A stretch of 64,000 nucleotides of DNA from Leucaena leucocephala (taxonomy: Eukaryota; Streptophyta; Magnoliopsida; Fabales; Fabaceae). The stretch is from assembly GCA_037074615.1 (NCBI GenBank), contig CM073563.1, forward strand, positions 14,802,501-14,866,500, in the 5' to 3' direction. The notes below the pieces were generated by a model that was not told where the DNA came from, made no database searches, and was given only the letters and a program-made list of their open reading frames with translations. This document shows positions 62,643 through 64,000 of the stretch, in pieces (the stretch's first letter is position 1; each line of letters opens with the position of its first letter). Made by a program: the position numbers and the translations under genes.

Positions 62643-64000
62643 TCACCCCAATCTCAACTTTTAATACGAATTCTATAACACCTATTTTCCTTAAGATATG
62701 GGTCTATGTAGGTCACGGAAGGGTTATCCATTGTTTCAAGCAACTTCTAGGCAAATGAAGCAAAACCTTGGCACTTTTCCCGACCATAATGAAAAGTCCC
62801 CCCAATATCAACATTGAATATTCATTCTAGAATGCCACATTCCTCAAGATATGGGTCCATATAGGTCACAAAACGGTCATCAGTTGTTTCAAGGTAGTTT
62901 TACTCAAATGTAGCAAAATTATTGAACTTTACTTGTCTATAGTTGTAAGTCACCCCCAATCTCAACTTTCAATATGAGTTCTAGAATGTCACTTCTCCAA
63001 AGATGTGGGTCCATGCAGGTCACAAAGTGTCATCCATTTTTTCAAAGTACTTTTAGCAAAATGTAGCGAAACTCTGGCACTTTTCCTGACCATAATGGAA
63101 AGTCCCCGCCAATATCAACATTGAATATTCATTCTAGAATGCCACTTTGCTTAAGATATGGGTCCATATAGGTCACAAAAGAGTCCTCAATTGTTTCAAG
63201 GTAGTTTTACGCAAAAGTAGCAAAACTTTGGGACTTTACTTGTCTACAGTGATAACTCACCTCCAATCGCAACCTTCAATGTGAGCTCTAGAACGTTACT
63301 TTTCTTAAGATGTGGGTCCATGTAGGTCGCAAAAGTGTCATCCATTTTTTCAAAGTAGTTTTAGGCAAAGTAGCGGAACTCTGGCACTTTTCTCGACCAT
63401 ACTTAAAAAATCCCCCCAATCTCTACTTTGAGTATGCGTTCTGGAATGCTACTTTCCTTAAGATATGGGTCTATATAGGTCACAAAAGAGTCATCAACTG
63501 TTTCAAGGTAGTTTTACGCAAATGTAGCGAAACTTTGGCACTTTACTTTTCTATAGTGATAACATCACCCCAATCTCAACTTTTAATACGAATTCTATAA
63601 CACCTATTTTCCTTAAGATATGGGTCCATGTAGGTCACGAAAGAGTTATCCATTGTTTCAAGGAACTTTTAGGTAAATGCAGCAAAACCTTGGCACTTTT
63701 CCCGACCATAATGAAAAGTCCCCACCAATATCAACATTGAATATTCATTCTAGAATGCCACATTCCTCAAGATATGGGTCCATATAGGTCACAAAAGGGT
63801 CATCAATTGTTTCTAGTTTGACTCAAATGCAGCAAAATTATTCAACTTGTCTATACTTGTAACTCACCCCCAATCTCAACTTTCAATATGAGTTCTAGAA
63901 TGTCACTTCTCCAAAGATGTGGGTCCACGTAGGTCACAAAGTGTCATCCATTTTTTCAAAGTACTTTTAGGAAAATGTAGCGAAACTCTGGCACTTTTCC
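62643..64000 (+). repeat. Partial 10-mer HOR, cut by window end in monomer i
   Basis: Monomers a-h and most of i. It has CTTAAAAAATCC in e, GATAACATCACC at f-g, CCCGACC in g, ATTATTCAAC in h and GGTCCACGTAGG in i, matching the first half of the preceding 16-mer. The array continues past the end. Confidence 0.9.

Larger units (their letters stand above)
1..64000 (+). repeat. Tandem satellite array, ~153-bp monomers in HORs
   Basis: The whole window is tandem satellite DNA, about 418 monomers averaging 153 bp, all in the same orientation. Almost every monomer carries the same landmarks in order: a C-rich start (CACCCCAATCTCAAC or CCACCAATATCAAC), a TTCTAGAA-like element about 30 bp in, a GATRTGGGTCYATRTAGGTC core at about 50-70, a TTTCAAGG or TTTTTTCAAAG stretch near 90-100, and a CAAANGTAGC motif near 115. 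A and B monomers alternate without exception. No insertion, inversion or unique sequence was seen. Array size, monomer length near nucleosomal size and HOR order fit a eukaryotic centromeric or pericentromeric satellite; that location is inference. Taxon and satellite family are not recognised. Confidence 0.97.

Noticed and set aside
1..64000. CENP-B box (NTTCGNNNNANNCGGGN)
   Set aside because: No match seen in any of the ten monomers. The few TTCG occurrences (TTTTCGGAAAATG in the 14.4 and 26.7 kb hybrids) lack the CGGG half.
1..64000. CRISPR array
   Set aside because: There is no short repeat and variable spacer pattern; the repeats are contiguous ~153-bp monomers with no unique spacers.
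1..64000. Assignment to a known plant centromeric satellite such as CentO, CentC or CentBr
   Set aside because: Length is in the same range, but I recognise no sequence match from memory, so no family name is given.
1..64000. tRNA, rRNA (including 5S) genes or transposon ends
   Set aside because: No A/B box pairs, no rRNA-like blocks, no terminal repeats or target-site duplications seen; all sequence is explained by the monomers.

Overview
The whole window is one uninterrupted tandem satellite array. I find no gene, RNA gene, transposon or unique-sequence island in it. The repeat is about 40% GC (counted on one 154-bp monomer). All monomers lie head-to-tail in one orientation, and the array runs off both ends. 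A 64-kb homogeneous array with a multimeric higher-order repeat (HOR) points to a eukaryotic chromosome, most likely centromeric or pericentromeric heterochromatin. A subtelomeric or interstitial heterochromatic block is the alternative. I do not recognise the monomer as a named satellite and cannot assign a species; a plant is plausible but unproven.

The order is hierarchical. The monomer is about 153 bp. Two diverged types, A (starting near CACCCCAATCTCAAC) and B (starting near CCACCAATATCAAC), alternate strictly and form a dimer of about 306 bp. Five dimers, named here a-b, c-d, e-f, g-h and i-j, make a 10-monomer HOR of 1529, 1528 or 1526 bp. Within the HOR, a-b-c-d and g-h-i-j are related tetramers, with e-f as a distinct dimer between them.

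Layout. (1) 1-4587: three 1529-bp HORs. (2) 4588-13755: six 1528-bp HORs of a second sub-family, with a three-HOR (4584 bp) super-period marked by private substitutions. (3) 13756-28142: a rearranged zone dominated by 6-mer HORs (about 913-922 bp) of several architectures, plus one 16-mer, one 8-mer and one ordinary 10-mer; much of it is a large tandem duplication (13756-17442 versus 19884-22647, the second copy lacking one 6-mer). (4) 28143-60203: twenty-one 10-mer HORs of a third sub-family. Between 31196 and 57151 they are grouped into super-repeats of four, three, five and five HORs (6106, 4582, 7634 and 7634 bp). (5) 60204-64000: a 16-mer and a partial HOR that carry variants otherwise seen near the left end.

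How it works together: nothing here encodes a protein. Short open frames recur only because the DNA recurs, and a one-base indel in monomer e changes their frame between copies. The biology is array evolution: unequal exchange and conversion between paralogous monomers, nearly always in a four-monomer register and always keeping A/B dimer phase, followed by local amplification. Monomer and unit limits were placed by eye on recurring anchor motifs; identity statements are visual, not computed.
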